The translations under genes were made by a program, and so were the position numbers. This document shows, piece after piece, positions 52,117 to 64,000 of a DNA stretch of 64,000 nucleotides (position 1 is its first letter; each line of letters starts with the position of its first letter). Origin of the DNA: Gammaproteobacteria bacterium (lineage in GTDB: Bacteria > Pseudomonadota > Gammaproteobacteria > UBA6429 > Thiohalophilaceae); contig JAOUNS010000001.1 in the NCBI GenBank assembly GCA_029880855.1, forward strand, positions 248,001 to 312,000. The letters run 5' to 3'. The notes under the pieces are model-generated. The model did no database searches and was not told the origin of the DNA. It saw only the letters and a program-made list of their open reading frames with translations.

Positions 52117-53940
52117 CTACTCCACCGTCACTGACTTGGCGAGGTTGCGGGGTTGATCAACATCGGTGCCTTTGAGTACCGCGACATGGTAGGAGAGCAG
52201 TTGCAGCGGGATGCTGTACACTATTGGCGCGGTGCTGGGGAAGATGTCAGACAGGGTGAGGTTCTGGTAGTTGTCCAGATCGAGTTTGACTTTCTGATCG
52301 GAGAAGAGGAACAGTTCGCCGCCACGGGCGCGGACTTCCTGCAGGTTGGATAATACTTTATCGAGTAACGGATCGTTCGGTAAGGCGCAGATCACCGGCA
52401 TTTTCTCATCCACCAGAGCCAGCGGACCATGTTTCAACTCACCGGCGGGATAGGCTTCGGCGTGGATGTAGGAGATCTCTTTTAACTTGAGCGCCCCTTC
52501 CATGGCGATGGGATAGAAGGTGCCGCGGCCGAGGAACAGGGCATGTTCCTTGTTGGCGAAGGATTCCGCCATCTTTTTAATATCATCGGAGAGTTGCAAC
52601 ACCACTTCCACCTGTCGCGGCAGGGCGTGCAGTTCGTCTACCAGTTCCTTTTCCTGTTCAACCGTCATACCGTGACGACGGGCCAGCGCCAGGGTGAGCA
52701 AACGCAACGCCACCAGTTGGGTGGTAAAGGCCTTGGTGGAGGCGACGCCGATTTCGGGACCGGCGCGGGTCATGAGGGCCACATCCGATTCACGCACCAG
52801 TGAGCTTTCCGGTACGTTACAAATCACCATGCTGCCGAGATAACCCGACTTTTTCGCGCCGCGCAGGGCGGCCAGGGTATCGGCGGTTTCACCGGACTGG
52901 GAGATGGTGACAAACAGGGTGTCGGGCGGCACAACAGTTTTGCGATAGCGGTATTCACTGGCCACTTCCACATGGCAGGGGAGACCGACTTCTTCGAGCC
53001 AGTATTTGGCGACCAGCCCGGCATGATAGCTGGTGCCGCAGGCGATGATGTGCACACCTTTGGCATCATCCAGTAATTTCTTCGCTTCATGACCGAAACT
53101 CTCTTCCAGCAGTCGCCCACGGTAGATACGCCCTTCCAGTGTCTCGGCGATCACCGCCGGTTGCTCGTGGATCTCCTTGAGCATATAGTGGGCGTAGGGT
53201 CCCTTGTCGATATTGCCGGACTGGACTTTGGATTCACGGACCGGTCGATCCACCTGGTTACCGTCCACGTCATAGACGGTGACGCCGTCACGGCGGATCT
53301 CGGCAATGTCACCTTCTTCCAGGAAGATAAAGTGGCGGGTCTGGGGCAGCAATGCGAACACATCAGAGGCGATGAAGTTTTCCCCCTCGCCCACGCCAAT
53401 CACCAGCGGGCTGCCGGAGCGGGCCACGACCATGCAATCGGGATGATCGGGGCTGACCACACCCAGTGCATATGCGCCGACCATTTTTGAAATCGCGGTT
53501 AATACCGCCTTGAGCAAATTGTTTTCGGTTTTCAGTTCTTCGGCCAGCAGGTGGGCGATCACCTCAGTATCAGTCTCGGAACTGAAACAATAACCCTTGT
53601 CGGCCAGTTCCCGGCGCAGTTCGGCATGGTTTTCGATGATGCCGTTATGCACAATGGCTACGCTCTCACCACTCATGTGGGGATGGGCATTGCGTTCGGC
53701 GGGGATGCCATGGGTGGCCCAGCGCGTGTGGGCGATGCCCAGCATGCCGGTGACCGGTGACTGCTGCAGGCGTGTTTCCAGTTCGGCGACTTTGCCGACG
53801 GAACGGATACGCTGGATACTTTTGTCATTGCGGATCGCGATACCGGCTGAATCATAACCCCGGTATTCCAGACGCTTGAGTCCTTCCATCAGGACCGGGA
53901 CTACATCTCGTTCTGCTATTGCGCCGACAATGCCACACAT
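52117..53940 (-). CDS. glmS: Glutamine-fructose-6-phosphate aminotransferase
   Basis: A 607-residue enzyme making glucosamine-6-phosphate from fructose-6-phosphate and glutamine. The N-terminal glutaminase begins MCGIVGAIAE (nucleophile Cys2 after Met removal) and has HTRWATHG and HNGIIEN. Two SIS domains hold GTSYHAGLVAKYW and SQSGETADTLAAL, and the C-terminus NLAKSVTVE is the standard tail. It supplies the substrate made into UDP-GlcNAc by glmU, which lies upstream on the same strand. Confidence 0.98.
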   Translation of the reverse strand: MCGIVGAIAERDVVPVLMEGLKRLEYRGYDSAGIAIRNDKSIQRIRSVGKVAELETRLQQSPVTGMLGIAHTRWATHGIPAERNAHPHMSGESVAIVHNGIIENHAELRRELADKGYCFSSETDTEVIAHLLAEELKTENNLLKAVLTAISKMVGAYALGVVSPDHPDCMVVARSGSPLVIGVGEGENFIASDVFALLPQTRHFIFLEEGDIAEIRRDGVTVYDVDGNQVDRPVRESKVQSGNIDKGPYAHYMLKEIHEQPAVIAETLEGRIYRGRLLEESFGHEAKKLLDDAKGVHIIACGTSYHAGLVAKYWLEEVGLPCHVEVASEYRYRKTVVPPDTLFVTISQSGETADTLAALRGAKKSGYLGSMVICNVPESSLVRESDVALMTRAGPEIGVASTKAFTTQLVALRLLTLALARRHGMTVEQEKELVDELHALPRQVEVVLQLSDDIKKMAESFANKEHALFLGRGTFYPIAMEGALKLKEISYIHAEAYPAGELKHGPLALVDEKMPVICALPNDPLLDKVLSNLQEVRARGGELFLFSDQKVKLDLDNYQNLTLSDIFPSTAPIVYSIPLQLLSYHVAVLKGTDVDQPRNLAKSVTVE

Positions 53941-54009
53941 ATCTTGTTTATCTCCTTTCTCTCACCCTGCGACGAACAAACAGGGTCTTTTCCGGCCTTT
54001 TGGCACCGG

Positions 54010-55386
54010 TTATTTGGTTTTCTTCGGCCGTTTCCAGCCGGGTATGGTTTTCTGTTTGGTGGTGATCAGGGTCAATTCACCTTCCGGGGCATCCTTGCGC
54101 AGGATTGTCCCGGCACCCAGGGTCGCCCCCTTGCCCACTTTCACCGGTGCGATCAACACACTGTTGGAACCGGTTGAGGCATTATCCTCTATCGTGGTGC
54201 GATGTTTGTTCGCACCATCATAGTTGGCGGTGATGGTGCCTGCACCAATATTGACGCCGGAACCCATGTCGGTATCGCCGATGTATGTTAAATGATTCAC
54301 CTTGCTGCCCAGGCCGATATTGCTGTTTTTGATCTCGACAAAGTTGCCGATGTGATTATCACCGGCAAGATCCGCGCCAGGTCGCAGGCGTGAGTACGGT
54401 CCGATGATACAGCCGCTGCCGACCTTGGCATTTTCAATCACACACATGGGCCTGATCTCCACGCCCGCTGCAATCTCGCTGTTGGTGATCACACAATTGG
54501 CGCCGATCGTCACGTTGTCACCTATGCGCACCTTGCCCTCGAGGATCACATTCACATCAATAGTGATATCACGGCCGACTTCCACCTCACCACGTACTTC
54601 AAAGCGGGCCGGATCAATGATGGTGACACCACTGGCCATCAATGCCTCGGCCTGCTGACGCTGATAGACGCGTTCCATTTTGGCCAATTGGCTGCGGCTG
54701 TTGATCCCTTCGACTTCGGCTTCTGTTTCCGGGTGGCTGGTACGCACATCCACGCCATCACGCACAGCCATGGCGATAATGTCTGTCAGGTAGTACTCAC
54801 CCTGTGCATTGTTGTTTTCCAGTTGGCCCAGCCAGTTGCGCAGCTTGCCGCCATTGACCGCCAGGATACCGGTGTTGGATTCCTTGATGGTCAGTTCGTG
54901 GCTGTCGGCATCTTTTTGCTCGACGATGTATTTCACCTTGCCGTGTTCATTTCGCGCAATGCGCCCGTAACCGGTGGGATCGTCCAGGTGCACGGTCAGT
55001 AAAGCCAGATTTTCACCACCGGCTTCATAGACCAATTGCGAAAGGGTATCCGTTTCGATGAGCGGCACATCGCCATACAAGACAAGCACGGTACTTTCAT
55101 CATCCACATGCCCCATGGCCTGATCGACGGCGTGTCCGGTGCCTTTTTGTTCTTTTTGCTCTGCCCAGTGAATGTCCGGGTCGTTGATGGTTTCCATCAC
55201 CTGTCGGCCGCCATGACCATAGACGACGATCAATTTTGCCGGTTTGAGTTGTTTGGCTGCCTGGATGACATGCCCCAACAGGGGACGCCCACCCAGCGGG
55301 TGCAGAACCTTCGGCAGTGCGGATTTCATACGTGTGCCCTGGCCGGCGGCCAGGATGATCACATTCAGCGATGTCGTGGCAGGCAT
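54010..55386 (-). CDS. glmU: Bifunctional UDP-N-acetylglucosamine pyrophosphorylase/acetyltransferase
   Basis: A 458-residue two-domain enzyme of UDP-GlcNAc synthesis. The N-terminal uridyltransferase has VIILAAGQGTRMKSALPKVL and GTGHAVDQA; VYGDVPLIET binds the nucleotide. The C-terminal left-handed beta helix with acetyltransferase activity shows the hexapeptide run after residue 250 (GVTIIDPARFEV, IGDNVTIGANCVI, GSGVNIGAGTITANYDGANK). It is transcribed with glmS just downstream. Confidence 0.98.
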   Translation of the reverse strand: MPATTSLNVIILAAGQGTRMKSALPKVLHPLGGRPLLGHVIQAAKQLKPAKLIVVYGHGGRQVMETINDPDIHWAEQKEQKGTGHAVDQAMGHVDDESTVLVLYGDVPLIETDTLSQLVYEAGGENLALLTVHLDDPTGYGRIARNEHGKVKYIVEQKDADSHELTIKESNTGILAVNGGKLRNWLGQLENNNAQGEYYLTDIIAMAVRDGVDVRTSHPETEAEVEGINSRSQLAKMERVYQRQQAEALMASGVTIIDPARFEVRGEVEVGRDITIDVNVILEGKVRIGDNVTIGANCVITNSEIAAGVEIRPMCVIENAKVGSGCIIGPYSRLRPGADLAGDNHIGNFVEIKNSNIGLGSKVNHLTYIGDTDMGSGVNIGAGTITANYDGANKHRTTIEDNASTGSNSVLIAPVKVGKGATLGAGTILRKDAPEGELTLITTKQKTIPGWKRPKKTK

Positions 55387-55511
55387 ATCTTTCCTGAAAT
55401 AAAACCCAAATTCTGAACCGGAGGGTTCTGTTATGGTTATTTGTCACCGCATCAAGCGGTTACGTCGTAATTTAGTATCCGTTTCGGGAAGATTATAGTT
55501 CGTCTTGCCGA

Positions 55512-56006
55512 TTAATGTATATTCGGTGACGCCTGCATTTCCACTAAGGTTGCCCTGCCCACTTCGTCCTCGGTCGCTTCACGAATATCCTTGATGGTGA
55601 TCTTGAAGGTCATGCGCCGCCCGGCGTAGGGATGATTACCATCCAGGGTGATCATACCATCCGCAATGTTGGTCACCACCATGGTGACCTGTTCGCCCAT
55701 GTCGTTTTCAAAGGTGGCTTCCGCCCCCAGATGTTGAAATTCCTCCGGGACATTCTCCACTGAATCGGTGAAGGTCAGGCTGGGATCGCGTTCACCAAAG
55801 GCCTCGGCCGGTTCCAGGGTCACTTCGACCATATCACCGATCTTTTTCCCTTCCATTTCCAGTTCGACTTTCGGGAACATCTTGCCGTCGATACCGTGGA
55901 TATAGCTCATGGGCAGGTCCGACTGTTCCTGAAGATGACCTTCATCATCAAAGATCATGTACACGAAACTGACGACTTTTTGCTTCTCGACCCGAGGTTC
56001 TGACAT
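55512..56006 (-). CDS. FKBP-type peptidyl-prolyl isomerase (SlyD-like)
   Basis: A 164-residue isomerase with the SlyD layout: an FKBP domain interrupted by an insert-in-flap domain. VSFVYMIFDDEGHLQEQSD opens the domain, SYIHGIDGKMFPKVELEMEGKKIGDMVEVTLEPAEAFGERDPSL is the loop plus insert, and DGNHPYAGRRMTFKITIKDIREAT closes it. No His-rich metal tail is seen. An alternative ATG lies 12 nt upstream. It sits between glmU and atpC but is cut off from atpC by a terminator. Confidence 0.9.
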   Translation of the reverse strand: MSEPRVEKQKVVSFVYMIFDDEGHLQEQSDLPMSYIHGIDGKMFPKVELEMEGKKIGDMVEVTLEPAEAFGERDPSLTFTDSVENVPEEFQHLGAEATFENDMGEQVTMVVTNIADGMITLDGNHPYAGRRMTFKITIKDIREATEDEVGRATLVEMQASPNIH

Positions 56007-56130
56007 CACTGGATACATCCTGATTTCTATTGGCTGGTTTGATTGCGCCTGCCGGGTACTTCCTATAACAATTGGCCGGCTTGAAACCACCCGGAGTGTC
56101 TGCAATACGCGACAGTTGGTTTAATTAAAA

Positions 56131-56151
56131 AAGGGCAGTAAAACTGCCCTT
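56131..56151 (-). terminator. Rho-independent terminator of the atp operon
   Basis: AAGGGCAGT (56131-56139) pairs with ACTGCCCTT (56143-56151), loop 3 nt. On the minus strand it is followed by a T-tract (complement of 56125-56130). It lies 35 nt after the atpC stop. Confidence 0.92.
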
Positions 56152-56185
56152 TCTCCATTATATGCCTTCTTACCCTCAGCCGCAC

Positions 56186-56611
56186 TCAGCGACTCAGTTT
56201 TTTCCGTACACGTGCGATGGTCTGCAACTGGGCCATTGCTTCGGCCAGCTGGGTCTGGGCTTCCGCCAGCTCCATACCGCCGCTGCGGTTGGCCAGGGCC
56301 TCTTCAGCGGCACGCTTGGCTTCCAGCGCCGCGGCTTCGTCGAGATCGGCAGCACGGACTGCGGTATCAGACAGGATGGTGATGACATGGGGCTGGACTT
56401 CCATCACCCCGCCGGAGACATAGATTGCCTCTTCTTCACCGCCATGTTTGAAAATCCGCACCTCACCCGGTTTGAGCGGGGTCAGCATCTGGGTGTGGCG
56501 GGGATAAATCCCCACTTCACCCATCTGCGCCGGGACCGAAATATGCTCGGCAACCCCGGAAAAGATTTCCGATTCCGCACTGACGATATCCACATGGATG
56601 GTCATTGCCAT
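56186..56611 (-). CDS. atpC: ATP synthase epsilon subunit
   Basis: A 141-residue rotor stalk subunit that couples catalysis to rotation and can inhibit ATP hydrolysis. The N-terminal beta sandwich has [40 protein letters not shown], including the conserved [11 protein letters not shown] helical C-terminal hairpin ([13 protein letters not shown]) follows. Last gene of the operon; the atpD stop lies 18 nt upstream. Confidence 0.97.
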   Translation of the reverse strand: MAMTIHVDIVSAESEIFSGVAEHISVPAQMGEVGIYPRHTQMLTPLKPGEVRIFKHGGEEEAIYVSGGVMEVQPHVITILSDTAVRAADLDEAAALEAKRAAEEALANRSGGMELAEAQTQLAEAMAQLQTIARVRKKLSR

Positions 56612-56629
56612 GGTTCTATACTCCTGTGG

Positions 56630-58018
<1,389 letters not shown>

Positions 58019-58034
58019 TTAATTTTAAAATTCT

Positions 58035-58901
58035 TTAAACCGCTGCCGCACCGGCGACGATTTCGGACAATTCCTGGGTAATCGCTGCCTGGCGGGCCTT
58101 GTTATAGGCCAGGGCCAGTTCGTCGATCAGGTTACCGGCGTTGTCGGAGGCGGCCTTCATCGCCACCATACGGGCTGCCATTTCGCAGGCCCCGTTTTCG
58201 ACTACGCCCTGATAAACCAGTGATTCGATATAACGCACCAGTAAGCCGTCCAGTACCGTTTTCGCATCGGGCTCGTAGATGTAATCCCAGTGATAACCCA
58301 GCCGTTTTTTGTCTTCTTCGGCCGGCATGGCGGGGAGCATCTGTTCAATGGTCGGTTTCTGGGTCATGGTGTTGACGAACTCGTTGAATACCAGATACAA
58401 GCGATCAATCTCGCCTGCATCGTAGGCATCCAGCATCACCTTGACGGTACCGATCAGATCATTCACGCCCGGTGTGTCACCCAGGTGGGAAATCTTCGCC
58501 TTGATGTTTGCAAAACGCCGGAAAAATGCCGCCGCCTTGGCGCCGATAGTGCAAACACTGCTGTCCACACCCTTGGCTTTCCAGGCCTGCATGTCACGCA
58601 TCACATCCCGGAACAGGTTGTTGTTCAGACCGCCGCACAAACCGCGATCCGAAGAAACAATGATGTAGCCCACGCGTTTCACTTCCGTGCGCTCCAGCAG
58701 ATAGGGATGCTTGTATTCCGGATGAGCAAAGGCCAAATGGTGTATGACATTGCGCATCTTGTCCGCATAGGGACGGGATGCGGCCATGCGTTCCTGGGCC
58801 TTGCGCATTTTACTGGCGGCGACCATTTCCATCGCACGGGTGATCTTTTGAGTATTCTGGATACTCTTGATCTTGGTGCGAATCTCTTTACCGCTTGCCA
58901 T
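58035..58901 (-). CDS. atpG: ATP synthase gamma subunit
   Basis: A 288-residue central rotor shaft of F1. The N-terminal coiled-coil helix has [34 protein letters not shown]. The C-terminal helix ends [26 protein letters not shown], the characteristic closing motif. It sits between atpA and atpD in the conserved order. Confidence 0.98.
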   Translation of the reverse strand: MASGKEIRTKIKSIQNTQKITRAMEMVAASKMRKAQERMAASRPYADKMRNVIHHLAFAHPEYKHPYLLERTEVKRVGYIIVSSDRGLCGGLNNNLFRDVMRDMQAWKAKGVDSSVCTIGAKAAAFFRRFANIKAKISHLGDTPGVNDLIGTVKVMLDAYDAGEIDRLYLVFNEFVNTMTQKPTIEQMLPAMPAEEDKKRLGYHWDYIYEPDAKTVLDGLLVRYIESLVYQGVVENGACEMAARMVAMKAASDNAGNLIDELALAYNKARQAAITQELSEIVAGAAAV

Positions 58902-58970
58902 ATGAATATACCTTTAATCATGTTCACCCTGTCCCTCAGGAAGAGGGACAGGGTGAGGGTTCATTAACAA

Positions 58971-60512
58971 TTACCAGGCGCCATTGGCCTTGAACTTTTC
59001 AATCGCCGCTTTCATGGCTGCGTCGATTTCATCGTTGTAATCACCGGTGGCGTTGATCTTGTCCAGCAAATCCTGGTTGTTGGATTTGAGCCAGGCCTGC
59101 ATGGCGCTTTCGAAATCAACAACCTTGTTGACCGGTACGTCATCCAGATAGCCGGCATTGGCCGCCAACAGCGAGAAGGCCTGCTGGGCAACGCTCATGG
59201 GCGAGTATTGGGCCTGCTTCATCAGTTCGGTAACACGCTGACCAAGGTCGATCTGCTTGCGGGTCGCTTCGTCCAGGTCAGAAGCGAACTGGGCGAAGGC
59301 CGCCAGTTCACGATACTGGGCCAGGGCCAGACGAACACCGCCGCCGAGTTTGCGCATGATCTTGGTCTGGGCAGAGCCACCCACACGGGAGACCGACAGA
59401 CCGGCGTTAATCGCAGGACGGATACCGGCGTTGAACAGATCGGATTCCAGGAAGATCTGACCGTCGGTAATCGAGATTACGTTGGTCGGAACGAAGGCCG
59501 ATACGTCACCCGCCTGGGTTTCGATGATGGGCAGGGCGGTCAATGAACCGGTCTTGCCTTTCACTTTACCACCGGTGAGTTTTTCCACTTCATCGGCATT
59601 GATACGTGCAGCGCGTTCCAGCAAACGGGAGTGCAGATAGAACACGTCACCGGGATAGGCTTCACGACCCGGCGGACGACGCAGCAACAGGGATACCTGG
59701 CGATAGGCCCAGGCCTGCTTGGTCAGGTCATCATAGATGATCAGGGCGTCTTCACCCTTGTCACGGAAGTATTCACCCATGGAGCAACCGGCATACGGTG
59801 CAATAAACTGCATGGCGGCTGAGTCAGATGCCGTCGCCGCAACCACGATGGTGTGATCCATGGCGCCATATTCTTCCAGCTTGCGTACCACGTTGGCGAC
59901 AGAGGAGGCCTTCTGGCCGACCGCCACGTAGATACACTTCACACCGGTACCCTTCTGGTTGATGATGGCGTCGATGGCCACCGCAGTCTTGCCGGTCTGG
60001 CGGTCACCGATGATCAGCTCGCGCTGGCCGCGACCGATGGGCACCATGGTATCGATGGACTTCAGACCGATCTGTACCGGCTGGTCGACCGATTTACGGG
60101 CGATAACACCGGGGGCGATCTTTTCAATCGGCGATGAGGACTCGGCATTGATGGGGCCCTTGCCGTCCAGCGGGTTACCCAGCGAGTCAACAACGCGACC
60201 CAGCATGGCTTCACCTGTCGGGACTTCAAGAATACGACCGGTACACTTAACCTTGTCACCTTCAGAGATGTGCAGGTAATCACCCAGCACCACAGCACCG
60301 ACGGAGTCCTGCTCCAGATTCAGCGCCATACCAAAGGTATTGTTGGTGAACTCCAGCATTTCACCGGCCATAACATCAGCCAGACCGTGGATACGAACTA
60401 CACCGTCAGCCAGAGAGACGACGGTGCCTTCGTTGCGGGCTTCGGTTTTGGCTTCAAAACTCTCGACCCGCTTTTTAATCAGTTCACTGATTTCAGATGG
60501 ATTCAGTTGCAT
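58971..60512 (-). CDS. atpA: ATP synthase alpha subunit
   Basis: A 513-residue non-catalytic nucleotide-binding F1 subunit. N-terminal helix [20 protein letters not shown]-loop GDRQTGKTA at about residue 169; [17 protein letters not shown] is the alpha signature near Walker B, and [17 protein letters not shown] follows. Standard length and position. Confidence 0.99.
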   Translation of the reverse strand: MQLNPSEISELIKKRVESFEAKTEARNEGTVVSLADGVVRIHGLADVMAGEMLEFTNNTFGMALNLEQDSVGAVVLGDYLHISEGDKVKCTGRILEVPTGEAMLGRVVDSLGNPLDGKGPINAESSSPIEKIAPGVIARKSVDQPVQIGLKSIDTMVPIGRGQRELIIGDRQTGKTAVAIDAIINQKGTGVKCIYVAVGQKASSVANVVRKLEEYGAMDHTIVVAATASDSAAMQFIAPYAGCSMGEYFRDKGEDALIIYDDLTKQAWAYRQVSLLLRRPPGREAYPGDVFYLHSRLLERAARINADEVEKLTGGKVKGKTGSLTALPIIETQAGDVSAFVPTNVISITDGQIFLESDLFNAGIRPAINAGLSVSRVGGSAQTKIMRKLGGGVRLALAQYRELAAFAQFASDLDEATRKQIDLGQRVTELMKQAQYSPMSVAQQAFSLLAANAGYLDDVPVNKVVDFESAMQAWLKSNNQDLLDKINATGDYNDEIDAAMKAAIEKFKANGAW

Positions 60513-60543
60513 TTTATGTATCCTTTAATAGATTGTTGCGCGC

Positions 60544-61080
60544 CTAGTGCATCATGGCATGTGCCAGCTTGTTCAGTTTGCTTGCCACAGAGCCGTCGAT
60601 GACCAGGTCACCGGCGCGCACGATGGCGCCGCCAAGGATGGATTCATCCACCCGGCTGACCAGATTGACATCTCGGCCCAGACGTTTCTTCAGGGCTTCA
60701 GCCATCTGCTTGCGCTGTGCGTCACTCATGGCAAAGGCGGAAACCACTTCGGCTTCAACCACCTTCTCCGCTTCGGCACGATGCCGCTCATAAAGCGCAG
60801 CAATTTCGGCAACAACATTCAGACGTTTGTTTTCCCCGAGCACGCGCACAAAGTTCTTGCCCTGGTCATCCAGGCCTTTGGCGCATATATCGAGGATCAA
60901 ATCGACCAGCTTGGCGCGGTTGATGCTGTGGTTGCTGATCAAATCGGCAATTGTGGCGTCATTGGTGACTGCCGCCAGCAGTTGCAACATATCGGACCAG
61001 TGTTTCAGATCACCACCCGCTTTTGCCAGGTCAAACGCAGCCTGTGCATAGGGACGTGCAATGGTGCTTTTCTCTGCCAT
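60544..61080 (-). CDS. atpH: ATP synthase delta subunit
   Basis: A 178-residue peripheral-stalk subunit holding the b dimer to the top of F1. TIARPYAQAAFDLAKAGGDLKHWSDML is the N-terminal helical bundle. The C-terminal segment VNLVSRVDESILGGAIVRAGDLVIDGSV is the family's conserved patch. Position between atpF and atpA is as expected. Confidence 0.96.
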   Translation of the reverse strand: MAEKSTIARPYAQAAFDLAKAGGDLKHWSDMLQLLAAVTNDATIADLISNHSINRAKLVDLILDICAKGLDDQGKNFVRVLGENKRLNVVAEIAALYERHRAEAEKVVEAEVVSAFAMSDAQRKQMAEALKKRLGRDVNLVSRVDESILGGAIVRAGDLVIDGSVASKLNKLAHAMMH

Positions 61081-61091
61081 TGGTTATCCCC

Positions 61092-61562
61092 TTACAGCTG
61101 CGAGACCAGATCCTTGAGAAGATCTTCGTTGGCCTGTTCGTTAATTTCACGCTTGAGCACCTTGCCGGCGCCGGCGACCGCCAGTTTCACCACCTGACCA
61201 CGCAGTACTTCGCGGGCGCGGTTGGTTTCCTGTTCGATCTCGGCGTTGGCGGCATGCACCAGCCGATCGGCTTCGGCGCGTGCAGCGACTTTCGCCTCTT
61301 CCATGATCTCGCCGGCGCGCTTTTGTGCGTGCGCAATAATTTCAGCCGCTTCCGCCTTGGCCTTTCTCAAGGTCTCGGCAGCACCCTGCCTGGCCAGTTC
61401 CTCTTCATGCTTGCCCTTGTCGGCAGCGGCAAGACCATCAGCAATTTTGGTCTTGCGCTCATTCAGGGCATGCATAATCGGCGGCCACACATATTTCATA
61501 CAGAACCAGATGAACACAAAAAATGTGATCGACTGGCCGATGAGCGTTAGATTGATATTCAT
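61092..61562 (-). CDS. atpF: ATP synthase b subunit
   Basis: A 156-residue stator subunit with one N-terminal TM helix ([25 protein letters not shown]) and a long charged coiled coil ([25 protein letters not shown] through [12 protein letters not shown]). The C-terminal helix docks to delta. It has the length of the E. coli b subunit. atpE lies 41 nt upstream. Confidence 0.98.
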   Translation of the reverse strand: MNINLTLIGQSITFFVFIWFCMKYVWPPIMHALNERKTKIADGLAAADKGKHEEELARQGAAETLRKAKAEAAEIIAHAQKRAGEIMEEAKVAARAEADRLVHAANAEIEQETNRAREVLRGQVVKLAVAGAGKVLKREINEQANEDLLKDLVSQL

Positions 61563-61603
61563 TGGTGAACCTTCCTGTTAATTAAAAGTGGAACGTTCGA
61601 TGA

Positions 61604-61849
<246 letters not shown>

Positions 61850-61906
61850 CTAAATTTCTGTAAAGTTAAAGTTTAAAAGTGAAAAATTTTAAGTAAAAAC
61901 CGATGC

Positions 61907-63297
<1,391 letters not shown>

Positions 63298-63449
63298 ATT
63301 AGAGATTAGTGGGCAGGCGATGACTTCCGGCAACACGCCATTTCAGGCGGGCGCAGTATATAGTTCATTGTGCCAATTATCAATTGGCAAATGGGGGTAT
63401 AAGCCAGGATAGGTAGTAATAACCCTGTGATTTATTGGTTAATTTTTGA

Positions 63450-64000
63450 CTAGCGGATGTGATCGAGGATGCCGTCCAGCTCATCCAGACTGTTATAACT
63501 GATCACCAGTTTGCCCTTGCCCTGGGCGGAATGTTGCAACTCCACCTTGGCGCCCAGCTTCTGGGCCAGGCTCTCTTGCAAGTGGAGGGTATTCGGATCG
63601 ACTGCAGCAGCCTTGTTTTTTTGACCTGCCGTTTCAACACCGGTCAGCATTTTGCGCACCAGTGATTCAGTTTCGCGCACTGACAATCCCCGACTCACGA
63701 CCTGTCTGGCCGCCTGCGGCTGAATTTCCGGCGCCAGCGCCAGCAGGGCGCGGGCATGTCCCATTTCGATATCGCCTTTCTCCAGCATGGTTTTCACTTC
63801 ATGGGAAAGGGTCAACAGGCGCAGCATGTTGGTCACAGCCGCACGGGAACGACCCACGGCTTCCGCCGCCTGGGAGTGAGTCAGTGCAAACTCATCAATC
63901 AGGCGTTGCAAGGCCGTCGCCTCTTCCATGGGATTGAGTTCTTCACGCTGGATATTTTCGATCAGGGCCATGGCCATAGCGGCCTGGTCGTTGACGTCGC
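63450..64000 (-). CDS. parB: Chromosome partitioning protein ParB (5' end outside the window)
   Basis: The C-terminal 183 codons of a ParB/Spo0J protein that binds parS sites and aids origin segregation. The frame is open to base 64000. Visible are DQAAMAMALIENIQREELNPMEEATALQRLIDEF from the ParB/Srx core, the helix-turn-helix THSQAAEAVGRSRAAVTNMLRLL, and the C-terminal dimerisation domain (VISYNSLDELDGILDHIR). Gene order parB-atpI-atpBEFHAGDC is conserved near the replication origin in many gammaproteobacteria. Confidence 0.96.
   Translation of the reverse strand, partial: DVNDQAAMAMALIENIQREELNPMEEATALQRLIDEFALTHSQAAEAVGRSRAAVTNMLRLLTLSHEVKTMLEKGDIEMGHARALLALAPEIQPQAARQVVSRGLSVRETESLVRKMLTGVETAGQKNKAAAVDPNTLHLQESLAQKLGAKVELQHSAQGKGKLVISYNSLDELDGILDHIR

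Overview
The window is a gene-dense bacterial chromosome segment with no rRNA, tRNA, CRISPR array or insertion sequence that I could recognise. Gene content and order point to a respiring gammaproteobacterium, probably aquatic or salt-adapted. Evidence: topA-smg-dprA-lysM beside def-fmt-rsmB, an ntrYX-trkAH block, cytochromes c4/c5 with System II cytochrome c biogenesis beside engB, a complete Na+-translocating NADH:quinone reductase (nqrABCDEF plus nqrM), and parB-atpIBEFHAGDC followed by glmU and glmS. The species cannot be named from sequence reading alone.

Layout. 1-4780 (minus): topA (3' end outside the window), smg, dprA and a LysM protein. 4917-16586 (plus): def, fmt, a lone CheY-like receiver, rsmB, a DUF4390 protein, an NtrY/NtrX two-component pair, trkA, trkH, a methyltransferase and a lipoprotein. 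16672-28357 (minus): a SulP transporter, a large PKD-type secreted protein, a nuclease/phosphatase-fold enzyme coupled to an acetolactate-synthase-like enzyme, dsbA, ccsA, resB and cytochromes c4 and c5. 28518-31600: engB, two tandem minus-strand small RNA candidates, sixA, a Cys-rich zinc-ribbon protein, a Rof-like Rho inhibitor and a ROK sugar kinase. 31597-33506: a LexA/Y-family polymerase operon with an elaborate operator. 33579-43382: a more accessory stretch with a YciI protein, a truncated TetR regulator, an SLC13-RCK transporter, small secreted hypotheticals, a DUF523/DUF1722 protein, a phospholipase-D-fold protein, a putative monoheme protein and small proteins. 43482-50016 (minus): CBS protein, nqrM and nqrF-A. 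50250-52039: small genes and a diheme protein. 52117-64000 (minus): glmS, glmU, an FKBP prolyl isomerase, the ATP synthase operon and the 3' part of parB.

Most interesting regions. (1) 29161-29522 encodes, on the minus strand, two sibling RNAs of about 120-135 nt. Each has three hairpins with C-rich, anti-Shine-Dalgarno-like loops and ends in a T-tract terminator. They sit head-on to the 3' end of engB, where Spot 42 (E. coli) and ErsA (Pseudomonas) lie. One appears to have a sigma70 promoter and the other a sigmaE-like promoter. (2) The lexA promoter (33460-33506) carries two GTTC-N7-GTTC boxes, the form known from alphaproteobacteria, arranged as a perfectly centred nested palindrome over a TTGACT-17-TATAGT promoter. 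(3) The NtrX-like regulator keeps a receiver and a Fis-type DNA-binding domain, but its AAA+ domain has lost the Walker A lysine, the Walker B acidic pattern and the GAFTGA loop. (4) The CcsA-like protein has a strongly degenerate WWD heme-handling motif.

How the genes fit together: Na+-NQR (with its maturation factor NqrM), cytochromes c4/c5 and the F-type ATP synthase form the energy core. ResB/CcsA and DsbA serve periplasmic cytochrome maturation. NtrYX and TrkAH couple sensing to potassium homeostasis. GlmS and GlmU make UDP-GlcNAc for the envelope.
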